DNA of 64,000 bases, taken from assembly GCF_003457605.1 (NCBI RefSeq), contig NZ_QRAN01000007.1, positions 124,001-188,000 on the forward strand. Direction: 5' to 3'. The notes under the pieces were generated by a model. It was given only the letters and a program-made list of their open reading frames with translations. It ran no database searches and was not told the origin of the DNA. Origin of the DNA: Seongchinamella sediminis (GTDB lineage: Bacteria > Pseudomonadota > Gammaproteobacteria > Pseudomonadales > Halieaceae). Positions 19,941-29,286 of this stretch are shown here, in pieces; the stretch's first letter is position 1; every line of letters starts with the position of its first letter. Made by a program: the position numbers and the translations under genes.

Positions 19941-20954
19941 ATGTCGAAACGTAAACTCAGCCGGCAACAGGCCTGGCGGGTGGAAAAAATCCAGGAAGAG
20001 CGGGCCAAACGGGCCGCCCGCCGGGATGCCGCCGCGGAGCAGGCGGTGAGCGGTGGCGAACTCGGCCCGGAACAGGAGGGGCTGGTCATCGCCCACTACG
20101 GCACCCAGGTGGCGGTGGAATCGGCCCCCGGTGTCAGCCAGCGCTGCCACATCCGGGCCAACATCGAGGGCCTGGTGACCGGCGACCGGGTGGTCTGGTG
20201 TGAGGGCGACCCCACCGGCGTGGTGGTCGCCCAACTGGCGCGCCACAGCGTGCTCTCACGCCCCGACCCCCACGGCAGGCTGAAAGCGGTGGCGGCGAAT
20301 ATCGACCAGATTTTCGTGGTCATCGCCCCCCATCCCGAGCCCCACGCCAACCTGGTGGACCGCTACCTGGTGGCAGCGGAAGCGGTGGCCATCGAGCCGG
20401 TCATCCTGGTGAACAAAAGCGACCTGCTGGACGGGGACCCGGCCCTACGGGCGCAGATGGAAGCGCTGGTCACCATCTACCCCCGGCTCGGGTACCGGGT
20501 GCTGTATACCGCCAGCAGGCAGGGCGGGCTCAGAGCGTTGCAGGAGGCGCTGCGCGCGCGGATCAGCGTCTTTGTCGGCCAGTCCGGAGTCGGCAAGTCG
20601 TCGCTGGTGAACGCCCTGCTACCGGAGGCCGGACTGCGGGTCGGCGCGCTGTCGGCCAACACCCGCAAGGGCACCCACACCACCACCACCGCCCAGCTGT
20701 TTCACCTCGCATGCGGCGGCAGCCTGATCGACTCCCCCGGCATCCGCGAGTTTGGCCTCTGGCACATGGAACGGCTGGAGGTGGCACAGGGCTTCCGGGA
20801 ATTCCGCCCGCACCTGGGCCACTGCAAGTTTCGCGACTGTCGCCACGAACAGGAACCGGGCTGCGCCATCCTGGCCGCCCTGGAGAGCGGCGCGATCAGC
20901 CAGTCACGGCTGGACAGCTACCGCCATATCGTCGCCTCGCTGGAAGTGGCCTAG
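19941..20954 (+). CDS. rsgA: Ribosome small-subunit-dependent GTPase RsgA
   Basis: RsgA is a circularly permuted GTPase that checks late 30S maturation. The 337 residues have a basic N terminus ([20 protein letters not shown]), an OB-fold with HYGTQVAVE, and GTPase motifs in permuted order: NKSDLL (G4) before [16 protein letters not shown] (G1) and DSPGIREF (G3). The C-terminal zinc finger is [16 protein letters not shown]. Its end overlaps the psd end by four bases in convergent orientation. The orn-rsgA-psd grouping is conserved. Confidence 0.97.
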   Translation: MSKRKLSRQQAWRVEKIQEERAKRAARRDAAAEQAVSGGELGPEQEGLVIAHYGTQVAVESAPGVSQRCHIRANIEGLVTGDRVVWCEGDPTGVVVAQLARHSVLSRPDPHGRLKAVAANIDQIFVVIAPHPEPHANLVDRYLVAAEAVAIEPVILVNKSDLLDGDPALRAQMEALVTIYPRLGYRVLYTASRQGGLRALQEALRARISVFVGQSGVGKSSLVNALLPEAGLRVGALSANTRKGTHTTTTAQLFHLACGGSLIDSPGIREFGLWHMERLEVAQGFREFRPHLGHCKFRDCRHEQEPGCAILAALESGAISQSRLDSYRHIVASLEVA

Positions 20955-21790
20955 GCCAGCGGCTCGCCCAGGCGGGTCGGCGTGCCGGCGGCGTACTGCT
21001 CCTGCCAGCGGACCGCCCCCTGCGGAAACAGCAGGATCACCGTCGAGCCGAGCTTGAAGCGCCCCATTTCCTCGCCCTGGGCCAGGCTCACCTGCTCCGG
21101 CAGCTGGCCGTAGTCAACATTGACCGGCAGTTTCGGCGGCGGCGCCACCTGGCCGCTCCACACGGTCTCGATACCGGCGACCACCATCGCCCCCACCAGG
21201 ATCATCGCCATGGGGCCGAATTCGGTGTCGAAGTAACAGACCAGCCGCTCGTTGCGGGCAAACAGGCGCTCGACGTTGGCCGCGGTTACCCCGTTGACGG
21301 AAAACAGCTCGCCGGGCACGTAGCTGGTAGCCAGCAGCCTGCCCGCCACCGGCATGTGCACCCGGTGGTAGTCCCGCGGCGAGAGATAGATGGTGGCAAA
21401 ACTGCCGTCGGCAAATTTTTCCGCCCACTCGGGGTCACCCGCCAGCAGTTCGACACAGCTGTAATCCTGGCCCTTGGCCTGGAAGATGCGACCGTCGACG
21501 ATGTCGCCCAGCTGGCTGATGGCGCCGTCCGCCGGGCACACCACAGGGGCCTCGGCAATGGGCCTGGCGCCGTCCTGCAGGGCCCGGGTGAAGAAGGCGT
21601 TGAAGCTGGGGTAGCGCTGGTAATCGGGCTCCAGCGCCTCGCTCATGTCGACATTGAAGTGGCGCACAAACAGGCCGATGACCCGGTTTTTCAACCACAG
21701 GGGATGCTCCAGTTCCGCCAGCCAGCCGGTGAGGCGGGAGAGCAGGTGCTGGGGCACGATGTACTGTAAAAAGATGAAAATTCTGTCCAT
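20951..21790 (-). CDS. psd: Phosphatidylserine decarboxylase proenzyme
   Basis: Psd makes phosphatidylethanolamine, the main membrane phospholipid. The 279-residue precursor cleaves itself at the LGST motif ([12 protein letters not shown] near residue 250) to form the pyruvoyl group. Other landmarks are [10 protein letters not shown] and the decarboxylase stretch [16 protein letters not shown]. The ATG at 21790 gives [20 protein letters not shown], close to the E. coli N terminus. A frame open to 21859 would overlap the divergent neighbour. Confidence 0.96.
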   Translation of the reverse strand: MDRIFIFLQYIVPQHLLSRLTGWLAELEHPLWLKNRVIGLFVRHFNVDMSEALEPDYQRYPSFNAFFTRALQDGARPIAEAPVVCPADGAISQLGDIVDGRIFQAKGQDYSCVELLAGDPEWAEKFADGSFATIYLSPRDYHRVHMPVAGRLLATSYVPGELFSVNGVTAANVERLFARNERLVCYFDTEFGPMAMILVGAMVVAGIETVWSGQVAPPPKLPVNVDYGQLPEQVSLAQGEEMGRFKLGSTVILLFPQGAVRWQEQYAAGTPTRLGEPLA

Positions 21791-21837
21791 GAGGCGTAGT
21801 GTATCCGCTATCACGGGAAACGAAATCATAAACTGAC

Positions 21838-22995
21838 GTGAAGATTTGGCTTGCGCCACTGCTGCTGGCGCCTGTACTGGGAATGGCCCAGGAGCAACTC
21901 GACGAGGTGCCGGTGCCCGCAGAGTCCGGCGCCGGCCGGGTTAGCACCGGGGAGCCGCCTGTCAACTGGGTGGATACCAGCCACACCGCGGTCGCCGACC
22001 AGGCCCAGGCGATGGTTGAGTGGATGGACAACTTTTTCGGCGACCCCGCCTACGACCTGGAAAAAGCCGAGTCCTACCTGCGCCTGGAACTGGAGAACGA
22101 CTGGGAACAGGACGAGGGCAGCGACCTCGGCCTGCGCCTGCGCGGCAAGGTGCAGCTGCCCAAGATCAGCCAGCGGGTCGACCTGCTGTTCAGCGACGAA
22201 GACGATGATATCGACGACAACGAGGAACGGGAGGACAGCGACAACATCTCGCTGCAATACAACGTCCGCGAGGGCACCCGCTCGCGCTTCGATGCCACCA
22301 TGGGCTTTTCATCGGGCAACCTGAAACCCGGCGTCCGCTATCGCAACGAGGGCGACCTGGATTTTGGCCGCCGCTACCGCTTTATCCAGCGACTGCAGTA
22401 CGAGGACGGGGAAAAGTTCTTCACCATCGGCCAGGCGGACCTGTACCAGAGCTTCAACACCCGGGACGTCCTGCGCTGGAGTAACCGCGTCAAGTGGGGG
22501 GAAACCACGGAGGGCGTGGAGTGGCGCACGCGCCTGTCGCTGTTCCAGCGCTTCAACCCCGACAGCGAGCGGCCCCTGGCCCTGAATCACTTCGTCTCGG
22601 TGCGCGGGGAAACCCGGCCCACCTCCTTCATCAAGAACTACCGCCTGGGCACCATCTGGCGCCGCCAGGTCTACCGGGATTTTCTGTTCCTGGAGGTAGA
22701 ACCGGCGATGAACTACCGCCGTCGCGACTACCAGGACACCCGCGAGCTCAGCTGGAGTTTCATGGTCCGGCTGGAAATCGCCCTGTCGCGGGATTTCTCG
22801 CGCATTTCCCGCGACGACAAGGCGGACGAGGACAGGCCGGCGGAACAGGCCCTTAGCCAGCCGGCTGGCCGCGACTACGCTCCGCTGGCGCTGGATTCCG
22901 GGATGCCGGACCACCGCTTGCGCCGGCATGAGGAGGCAGGGCTAGCAGACCCTGCCGGTAGCGAGGTCACTGGATTCCGGCGTGCGCCGGAATGA
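21838..22995 (+). CDS. Uncharacterised outer-membrane-type protein ending inside a palindromic repeat
   Basis: This is a 385-residue exported protein I cannot assign to a named family. A signal peptide (MKIWLAPLLLAPVLGMAQ) leads to an acidic segment, then alternating polar/hydrophobic strands rich in Y, R and W (YRFIQRLQYEDGEKFFTIGQ, LFLEVEPAMNYRRRDYQ), as in outer-membrane barrels. The barrel-like part ends near LEIALSRDFSR (about 315). The last 65 residues are low in strand character, and the last ten and the stop codon lie in the dispersed repeat at 22966-22996, so the tail looks acquired. The start is GTG at 21838. The spacer to psd is 47 bases. Confidence 0.7.
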   Translation: MKIWLAPLLLAPVLGMAQEQLDEVPVPAESGAGRVSTGEPPVNWVDTSHTAVADQAQAMVEWMDNFFGDPAYDLEKAESYLRLELENDWEQDEGSDLGLRLRGKVQLPKISQRVDLLFSDEDDDIDDNEEREDSDNISLQYNVREGTRSRFDATMGFSSGNLKPGVRYRNEGDLDFGRRYRFIQRLQYEDGEKFFTIGQADLYQSFNTRDVLRWSNRVKWGETTEGVEWRTRLSLFQRFNPDSERPLALNHFVSVRGETRPTSFIKNYRLGTIWRRQVYRDFLFLEVEPAMNYRRRDYQDTRELSWSFMVRLEIALSRDFSRISRDDKADEDRPAEQALSQPAGRDYAPLALDSGMPDHRLRRHEEAGLADPAGSEVTGFRRAPE

Positions 22996-22996
22996 C
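22966..22996. repeat. Dispersed palindromic repeat copy supplying a stop codon
   Basis: GTCACTGGATTCCGGCG continues to CGCCGGAATGAC. Its stem ATTCCGGCG/CGCCGGAAT differs from the 6422 copy's ATTCCCGC/GCGGGAAT but keeps pairing, so the hairpin rather than the sequence is preserved. The TGA of the upstream gene is inside it. A second hairpin, GGCAGGG/CCCTGCC, lies at 22935-22956. Confidence 0.75.
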
Positions 22997-23028
22997 AGAA
23001 AGCCGCAGAATGACGGGGTCACAGGTCC

Positions 23029-24471
23029 CTACAGGTTTTCCTCGGCGAAGGCCGCCAGCCGGGAACGGACGATGCCATTCACGTGCATGATGCCCGCGTG
23101 GGGGTACTGCTTGCTCTTCTCGACCAGGTAGGTCAGGCCCGAGGTCAGCGGGCTGATGTACTTGTTGTCGATCTGGGCGAGATTGCCCAGCACCACGATC
23201 TTGGAGTCCGCCCCCACCCGGCTGATCACCGACTTGAGCTGGAACTGGGTCAGGCCCTGGCTCTCGTCGATGATGATATAGGCGTTGTTGAAGGAGCGCC
23301 CGCGCATGAAGTTGAGTGACTTGAACTGGATATTGGCCCGCTCTTTCACGTAATCGATACTGCCGTGGCAGGACTCGTCCGTGCCGTGAAGTATTTCCAG
23401 GTTGTCGTCAAAGGCCGCCAGCCAGGGCGCCATCTTCTCTTCCTCGGTGCCGGGGAGGAAGCCGATCTCCTCGGCGATGGGCGGGGTAGACCGGGCCACG
23501 ATCAGCTTGGAGTAGCGCTTCTGCTCGAGAATGGCATGCAGGCCGTAGGACAGGGCCAGCAGGGTCTTGCCGGAGCCGGCGGGCCCGGTGAGCACGGTCA
23601 TGTCCACCCCGTCGTCATCGAGCAGCGACATGGCCATGGCCTGCTCCAGGTTGCGCGGCGCCAGGCCCCAGAAGCGCTTGTGCATCAGGTTGTCACGGCT
23701 GTCGCAGCGCAGGTAGACGAATTCCTTGTCGACCCGCTTGACGAAGGCCATGAAGTCCTGGTCGTCGTAGAGGAACTGGTTGGGGTAAGCGCCGGGGACT
23801 GACTTGCGCGGCACCCGGTGCAGGGTGCAGTCACCCTCGCGCAGGGTGTCCACCTCACTGATCCGCGACCAGAAATCCCCCTCGATATGCTCGTAGCCCC
23901 GGGCCAGCAGGTCGATATCGTCCAACACCCGGTCGCGCCGGTAGTCCTCCACATGCACCAGGCCGGAACCCTTGGCCTTGATGCGCATATTGATGTCCTT
24001 GGTCACCAGGCAGACAAACTCGTCGGGATTTTCCGCCTGCAGGCGCAGGGCGACATTGATAATTCGGTTATCGTTGGCCTGGGCTGGCGTGCCGTCCAGG
24101 TAGGGAACGTCGCTGTTTTCGGCCAGCGACTGGTCGGGGAAAATGGCCAGGGTGCCGGGGGGCATGCCCTCAAGCCCCGAGCCGGGAACCTCAACCCCCT
24201 CCTGGATCTCCTGCGGCGAGGCGGCATCCACCACCTTGTCGATCATCTGGATGGCGATGCGGGCCTCGCGGCTGACGGTCTTGTCGCGGCGGTCCTTGAT
24301 GTGGTCCAGTTCTTCCAGCACCGTCATCGGAATCACCACCCGGTGCTGCTTGAAGGCGGCGACGGCGGTGGGGTCGTGGAGCAGGACATTGGTGTCCAGG
24401 ACGTAGGTCTTTTTGACGACGGGCTTCAGGGTGGCAGATTTTTCTACGCGCAGGGCGGAGCCTGAATCCAT
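23029..24471 (-). CDS. PIN-PhoH family ATPase
   Basis: The 480-residue protein joins an N-terminal PIN ribonuclease-like domain to a PhoH ATPase domain. The PIN domain covers about 17-145, with YVLDTNVLLHDP and ELDHIKDRRD, and an acidic site in LVTKDINMRIKAKG. The ATPase covers about 245-475, with Walker A TGPAGSGKTLLALSYG and DESQGLTQFQLKSVISR as Walker B. This is the layout of PhoH2-like RNA helicase/nucleases, so RNA unwinding and cleavage is the family expectation. It differs from the shorter PhoH next to ybeZ-type operons. TGAGGA stands before the ATG at 24471. Confidence 0.93.
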   Translation of the reverse strand: MDSGSALRVEKSATLKPVVKKTYVLDTNVLLHDPTAVAAFKQHRVVIPMTVLEELDHIKDRRDKTVSREARIAIQMIDKVVDAASPQEIQEGVEVPGSGLEGMPPGTLAIFPDQSLAENSDVPYLDGTPAQANDNRIINVALRLQAENPDEFVCLVTKDINMRIKAKGSGLVHVEDYRRDRVLDDIDLLARGYEHIEGDFWSRISEVDTLREGDCTLHRVPRKSVPGAYPNQFLYDDQDFMAFVKRVDKEFVYLRCDSRDNLMHKRFWGLAPRNLEQAMAMSLLDDDGVDMTVLTGPAGSGKTLLALSYGLHAILEQKRYSKLIVARSTPPIAEEIGFLPGTEEEKMAPWLAAFDDNLEILHGTDESCHGSIDYVKERANIQFKSLNFMRGRSFNNAYIIIDESQGLTQFQLKSVISRVGADSKIVVLGNLAQIDNKYISPLTSGLTYLVEKSKQYPHAGIMHVNGIVRSRLAAFAEENL

Positions 24472-24886
24472 AACGCATTCCTCACAGGTAGTTCACTAAT
24501 GGTTTGATTTTGATCTTGGGGAATGGGGCCGGGGGCACGGCACAAGCGCCAGGCCTGGCCCGGTAATGCTGGTTGTGGGTGTTCCTTGCTGAGCGTCGAC
24601 TTCTGCGTTCGGCGCGGGGTTTTCCAGGAGGGGTAATGGGGACTTGCTGTGGTGGAGAGCGCAGGGCGCCTGAGCGTGTCGGGCTCGGGGGCAGCGCCGG
24701 GGCGCTGGTTGGATGACGCGTCAGGGCCAACAATCACTGACTGGCCTGCGTCCGGAAATGTCTCAAATGGGGTTTCCCGACGGTTGCGTAACAGCAGCGT
24801 TGACCTCATTACAAACGCTTCCGCGGAGCCTGTCAACGGTAAATCGGCATGCCGAGCAAGCTTGTCCGCATGGCAGCGATAACGCA
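24472..24886. other. Non-coding stretch between phoH-like and rnb genes
   Basis: No frame here has a credible start, codon pattern or family similarity, and I see no tRNA-like or strong hairpin structure. It should hold the divergent promoters of the two flanking nuclease genes. The one I can place is at 24887-24916. Confidence 0.4.
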
Positions 24887-24916
24887 CTGACAGCGGTGGC
24901 GATTTCCGCTAGGATA
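24887..24916 (+). promoter_or_regulatory. Candidate sigma70 promoter for rnb
   Basis: CTGACA (24887-24892) and TAGGAT (24911-24916) are 18 bases apart, matching the consensus at 5/6 and 4/6. The -10 ends 38 bases before the ATG at 24955. Confidence 0.45.
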
Positions 24917-24954
24917 GCGTGCTTGTCTGTTCGCAATTGTAAGAAATCCCCTCC

Positions 24955-26946
24955 ATGCTCAATCAGGACTCTCTCGCCCAGCTCAAAGGCCTCAAAACAC
25001 AAATGGAGGCGGAAAAAGAGCGCGCCGAGGCGGTGGTCAAAGGCACCCAGGCCCGCTATGGATTTGCCGTCCTGGACGACGGCAGGGAAATCTTTATCCC
25101 CCCGGACGAAATGCTCAAGGCCTTCCCGGAGGACCGGGTACGGGTATGTATCCGCCCGACCAGGGACAACAAGACCATTGCCGACATCGAAAAGCTGATC
25201 GACTGTCCGCTGGGCGACTTCACCGGCCGCTGCGTGCGCAAGGGCAAGGCGGTGTTCGTGGAGCCGGACCTGCCCCAGCTCAGCCGCTGGCTGTTTATCC
25301 CCCCCCACGCGCGCAACGGGGTCAAGGAAGGCGACTACGTGCGCTGCGCAATCCTGCGCCACCCGATACGCGACGGTAAGCCCCAGGCCAAGATACTCAG
25401 CGTGATCGGCGACGAGGACACCCCGGGCATCGAGAACCTCTACTCCATGGCCAAGTACCGTCTCTCGGCCGACTGGGGCGCGACCAGCCGCAAGGAGCTG
25501 GAGCAACAGCTGGCCCAGTGCCGGCCGCTGGAAACCGAACGCCGCCGCGACCTGACCGACCTCGAGTTCATCTCCATCGACGCCGCCAAGACCCAGGATA
25601 TCGACGACGCCCTCTATGCCCAGATCGCCGACGATGGCTGGACCCTGTTCGTCGGCATCGCCGACCCGACATCCTATATCCCCACCGACTCCGAGCTGCA
25701 CCGGGACGTGGCCGCCCGCGGCACCTCGGTGTACTTCCACGGCGATGTACTGCCCATGCTGCCGGAGGAGCTGTCGCAGGATACCTGCGCCCTGTCCGAG
25801 GGGGTCGACCGCCCTGCCCTGGTCTGCAAACTGTCCGTGCACGACAACGGTGAGGTGGGCGACTTCGAATTCATGGAGGCCACGGTGCGCTCCCGGGCCA
25901 AGCTGTCGTACTACGCGGTAGACAAGTATCTCAGCGGCCAGGACGATGAGCTGATGAGCCACGCCTCGCCGCTGGAGGCCCTGTACCAGGTGTATCGCGC
26001 CCTGCGCGCCCACCGCGAGGAACATCACCTGGTGATGGAAGAGCGCCAGGAGTACCGCTGGATCATGGACGACAACAAGCAGATCGACCATATCGAGCCC
26101 TTCGAGAAAATGCTGTCCCAGAAGCTGGTGGAAGAGTGCATGATTGCCGCCAACCGCTGCGCCGCGCGCTTCCTCAGCGAACAGGGCGCCACCGGGCCCT
26201 ATGTGACCCACCCGGGCTTTCGCGGCGACCGGCTGGACGAGACCCGCAAGTTCCTGGAAATGCATGCCCCTGAAGCCGCGGCGCAGGACCCGAAAACGGT
26301 GGCCGGCTACCGGGCCATCATCAGCGCCCTGTCGGCGCCCGGGCAGAAACTGCCGCTGCGGGCCATGATCAACCGCCTGTTGACCCGGGCCGAACTGGCC
26401 GTGGCGCCGGCCCCGCACATGGGCATGGCGCTGGAGCACTACACCAATTGCACCTCGCCGCTGCGCAAGTATGTGGACTTCCTGGTTCACCTGCAGATCA
26501 AGGCGGCGCTGCACGGCGATGAGGCCCGCCTGGTCGACGAGACGCTGCTGCAGCAGCTGTCCGACCGGATCAGCACCGTCCGCGCCGCCACCCTGGAAGC
26601 GGAACGCTGGCTGGCGGGCAAGCACCTGGCCCGGATGAGCAGCCAGCGGGCGGGAATGAGCTTCAGCGCCAAGGTGATTCACGTCAACAGCAGCGGCTTC
26701 AACGTGCGCCTGGATGACAACGGGCTGGAGGGCTTTGTCGACCTGCGCAAGGACCCGGAGAAATTCAGCTACGACAAATGGACCGCCAGCCTCACCAGCA
26801 CGACGCGCCGCTTCCAGCTGGAACAGGCGGTGGAACTGAGGTTTACCGGGGTGGATAAAGCCAACCGGCACCAGGCCGGTTTTGAGCTGGTGGAAGGCTG
26901 TGGCCTCAAGCCCCCCAGGGAAGAGAACAAGCCCGCCGCCGGGTAG
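24955..26946 (+). CDS. rnb: RNase II family 3'-5' exoribonuclease
   Basis: The 663-residue RNB enzyme processively degrades single-stranded RNA. It has N-terminal cold-shock-like domains (about 20-175) and the catalytic RNB domain (about 195-530). The four-aspartate metal site is in DAAKTQDIDDALYA, and the substrate loop includes HYTNCTSPLRKYVDFLVH. A C-terminal S1 domain begins at about 560. The length is nearer RNase II (about 645) than RNase R (about 800), and the basic tail of RNase R is missing. The domain order is certain; the rnb rather than rnr label rests on size. Confidence 0.9.
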   Translation: MLNQDSLAQLKGLKTQMEAEKERAEAVVKGTQARYGFAVLDDGREIFIPPDEMLKAFPEDRVRVCIRPTRDNKTIADIEKLIDCPLGDFTGRCVRKGKAVFVEPDLPQLSRWLFIPPHARNGVKEGDYVRCAILRHPIRDGKPQAKILSVIGDEDTPGIENLYSMAKYRLSADWGATSRKELEQQLAQCRPLETERRRDLTDLEFISIDAAKTQDIDDALYAQIADDGWTLFVGIADPTSYIPTDSELHRDVAARGTSVYFHGDVLPMLPEELSQDTCALSEGVDRPALVCKLSVHDNGEVGDFEFMEATVRSRAKLSYYAVDKYLSGQDDELMSHASPLEALYQVYRALRAHREEHHLVMEERQEYRWIMDDNKQIDHIEPFEKMLSQKLVEECMIAANRCAARFLSEQGATGPYVTHPGFRGDRLDETRKFLEMHAPEAAAQDPKTVAGYRAIISALSAPGQKLPLRAMINRLLTRAELAVAPAPHMGMALEHYTNCTSPLRKYVDFLVHLQIKAALHGDEARLVDETLLQQLSDRISTVRAATLEAERWLAGKHLARMSSQRAGMSFSAKVIHVNSSGFNVRLDDNGLEGFVDLRKDPEKFSYDKWTASLTSTTRRFQLEQAVELRFTGVDKANRHQAGFELVEGCGLKPPREENKPAAG

Positions 26947-26952
26947 GGGCGG

Positions 26953-27279
26953 TTAATGCACCCGGCGGTTGAGGGCGTTGGGCTGCTCTGCCGGGATCAC
27001 CGCAGGGCCGGCCAGCACGGGCTCGCCTTCCGCCAGCTGCACCTGCACCTTGCCCACCAGCTTGATCATTTCGTCAACGCCAAGGGCGCGCAGATACGCC
27101 CCCATGTCGCGGTGGGAATCAAACACGACGTTGTAATCGACGGCGCGGAACGCCTGGATAATCAGTTGCTCGGACTCACTGTACTGGCTATCGGCACCGA
27201 AAATCAGCTTGGTGAAGGTATCCACGATTGCCATTTCGCTGACCTCGCCCTCTTCGGGGCCGGTTTGTGCGCGTTTCAT
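26953..27279 (-). CDS. Conserved-looking hypothetical protein
   Basis: This 108-residue soluble protein resembles no family I can name. It starts with a charged, probably flexible segment (about 1-18), then a compact region with ESEQLIIQAFRAVDYNVVFDSHRDMGAYLRALGVDEMIKLV, and ends in a proline-rich tail. There is no signal peptide or membrane helix. The ATG at 27279 has TAGGA close upstream; a later ATG (27234) gives MAIVDTFTKLIF. It is convergent with rnb (six-base gap) and followed upstream by the repeat-rich spacer. Confidence 0.6.
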   Translation of the reverse strand: MKRAQTGPEEGEVSEMAIVDTFTKLIFGADSQYSESEQLIIQAFRAVDYNVVFDSHRDMGAYLRALGVDEMIKLVGKVQVQLAEGEPVLAGPAVIPAEQPNALNRRVH

Positions 27280-27376
27280 TTTCCTACCTCGGTACGCCGG
27301 CTTGCTTGTCAGTGACCGACGCGTTTGTTATGGGCTTTCTTGTTCAGTATGGGCCACTTTGGGTGACGACCTGATT

Positions 27377-27418
27377 AAATATTAGGCAATATTTTACAAT
27401 CCTGCTCAACTTTTGAGC
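27377..27418. repeat. Two adjacent short hairpins in an AT-rich island
   Basis: AAATATT-AGGC-AATATTT (27377-27394) is a perfect seven-base inverted repeat, and GCTCAA-CTT-TTGAGC (27404-27418) is a perfect six-base one. They lie about 100 bases upstream of the minus-strand gene that starts at 27279, in unusually AT-rich sequence, so an operator or upstream regulatory site is possible. Confidence 0.5.
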
Positions 27419-27433
27419 GGAATTACCCGGATT

Positions 27434-27678
27434 GGGTATCTCTCAGCTGATGCCAGTGGCGTGCGACCGGCGCGCCCGGGGGGTATGTCTCTCCGGGTAG
27501 GCCTGAAAACGTGGGGGCCTGGCCACCGGCGCGGGCGGGAGGATATACCTCTCAGGGTACGCCAAAAAGCGCACGCCGGAACGCCGGAACGCCATGTACA
27601 GGCTCGGCTGCGGCCATACCCGATGAAGCGGGGCAGGCTCTCCATGGCCGCAGACGCCCCGTCGAGGTATATCCTCCC
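27434..27678. repeat. Degenerate repeat cluster in the spacer before asnS
   Basis: This non-coding stretch has two imperfect direct copies about 60 bases apart (27466-27503 and 27525-27563). Both start ACCGGCGCG and end in a GGGTA-GCC form. A partial copy lies at 27434-27446 and an inverted copy near 27664-27678. GGGAGGATATACCTC at 27537-27551 is the exact reverse complement of 27664-27678. No frame across it looks like a protein. The rest of 27280-27796 holds nothing else I recognise. Confidence 0.7.
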
Positions 27679-27796
27679 ACCCACGCCTCACTCCCTGCCT
27701 CTGGACGGAATCAATCCGAGACTTGCTCGATGCCTGCAAGCTACGGAGCCTGAGTTCGGGCTCAATGCATGAAGCCCGGCGGCGGAGCCCCTGTGG

Positions 27797-29194
27797 TCAG
27801 AAGTGCGCGCTACCCGGGGTGCGCGGGAAGGGTATGGCGTCGCGGACGTTGTCCATGCCGGTGACGTAGTTGAGCAGGCGCTCGAAGCCGAGGCCGAAAC
27901 CGGCGTGGGGCACGGTGCCGTAGCGGCGCAGGTCGCGGTACCACCAGAGCTCCTCGCGCAGGTGGGCATCCATTCTCGCGTCGAGCACGTCCAGCCGCTC
28001 CTCGCGCTGGCTGCCGCCGATGATTTCGCCGATGCCCGGGGCCAGTACGTCCATGGCCGCCACGGTTTTTTCATCGTCGTTGAGGCGCATGTAAAAGGCC
28101 TTGATGTCTTTCGGGTAGTTCATCAGTACCACCGGGCGGCCCACGTGTTCCTCGGCGAGGAAACGCTCATGTTCCGAGGCCAGGTCCACGCCCCACTCCA
28201 CCGGGAACTCGAACTTCCTGCCGGCCTTGTTGAGGATGTCGATGGCGTCGGCGTAGTCCATGCGCTCGAAGCTGTTGTCGATGACCCCGCGCAGGCGGTC
28301 GATAACGGTCTTGTCGATGCGCTGGGCGAAGAAGGCCATGTCGTCCTCGCACTCCTCCAGCACCCGGGTGAACACGTGCTTGAGCAGGTCCTCCGCCAGG
28401 TCGGCATTGTCGTCCAGGTTGGCAAAGGCGATCTCCGGCTCCACCATCCAGAACTCGGCCAGGTGGCGGCTGGTGTTGGAGTTTTCGGCGCGGAAGGTGG
28501 GGCCGAAGGTATATACCTTGCTCATGGCCAGGCAGTAGGACTCCACTTCCAGCTGGCCGGATACGGTCAGGAAGGCCTCGCCGGCGAAAAAGTCCTCGCC
28601 GTAATCCACCGCGCCCTGGTCGGTGAGCGGCAGGTTGGCCATGTCCAGGGTACTGACCCTGAACAGCTCGCCGGCGCCCTCGCAGTCGCTGCCGGTGATA
28701 ATGGGGGTATTGATCCAGTTGAAGCCCTTGCCGTGAAAGTAGTTGTGAATGGCGTTGGCCAGGGTGGTGCGCACCCGGGTGATCGCGCCGAAGGTATTGG
28801 TGCGCGGGCGCAGGTGGGCCTGGGTGCGCAGGTACTCGAAGCTGTGGCGCTTCTTGGCGATGGGATAGGACTCGGCGTCGTCGACCCAGCCCACGACGGC
28901 CACCGCGGTGGCCTGGATTTCGACGCTCTGGCCCTTGCCCTGGGACTCCACCAGTTCACCGCTGACCTCCACGGCACAGCCGGTGGACAGCTTCAGCACC
29001 TGTGACTCGTAGTTGTCGAGCTCGCTGGGCACCACCGCCTGAATCGGGTCGAATGCGGTGCCGTCGTGCACCGCGAGAAAGGAAATACCGGCCTTGGAGT
29101 CGCGTTTACTGCGCAACCAGCCGCGCACGGTGACCTGCGAACCCACTGCAACCTGGCCCTTGAGGGCGGCAACGACACTGACGACTTCAGACAT
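27797..29194 (-). CDS. asnS: Asparaginyl-tRNA synthetase
   Basis: AsnS charges tRNA-Asn directly. The 465-residue class IIb enzyme has an N-terminal OB-fold anticodon domain ([25 protein letters not shown]) and a catalytic core. The core shows motif 2 ([21 protein letters not shown]) and motif 3 ([16 protein letters not shown]). The ATG at 29194 gives [14 protein letters not shown]; the 19 extra upstream codons to 29251 are not family-like. Confidence 0.97.
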   Translation of the reverse strand: MSEVVSVVAALKGQVAVGSQVTVRGWLRSKRDSKAGISFLAVHDGTAFDPIQAVVPSELDNYESQVLKLSTGCAVEVSGELVESQGKGQSVEIQATAVAVVGWVDDAESYPIAKKRHSFEYLRTQAHLRPRTNTFGAITRVRTTLANAIHNYFHGKGFNWINTPIITGSDCEGAGELFRVSTLDMANLPLTDQGAVDYGEDFFAGEAFLTVSGQLEVESYCLAMSKVYTFGPTFRAENSNTSRHLAEFWMVEPEIAFANLDDNADLAEDLLKHVFTRVLEECEDDMAFFAQRIDKTVIDRLRGVIDNSFERMDYADAIDILNKAGRKFEFPVEWGVDLASEHERFLAEEHVGRPVVLMNYPKDIKAFYMRLNDDEKTVAAMDVLAPGIGEIIGGSQREERLDVLDARMDAHLREELWWYRDLRRYGTVPHAGFGLGFERLLNYVTGMDNVRDAIPFPRTPGSAHF

Positions 29195-29286
29195 GGTGAT
29201 TTCTCCGCTGTAGATGGCGCGGAGGATACCGGATTGGCCGGTTGCCGTCATGCCCGGCAGGCGTTTGAGCCGGGTGCATCCGCGCT

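Noticed and set aside
24763-26871. A 702-codon open frame on the minus strand opposite rnb
   Set aside because: It mirrors an obvious RNase II gene. High GC leaves the opposite strand free of stops, and the translation is Gly/His/Gln-rich with no domain.
27413-27772. A 119-codon plus-strand frame across the repeat spacer
   Set aside because: The peptide follows the DNA repeats, has no ribosome site and matches no family. I treat it as non-coding.
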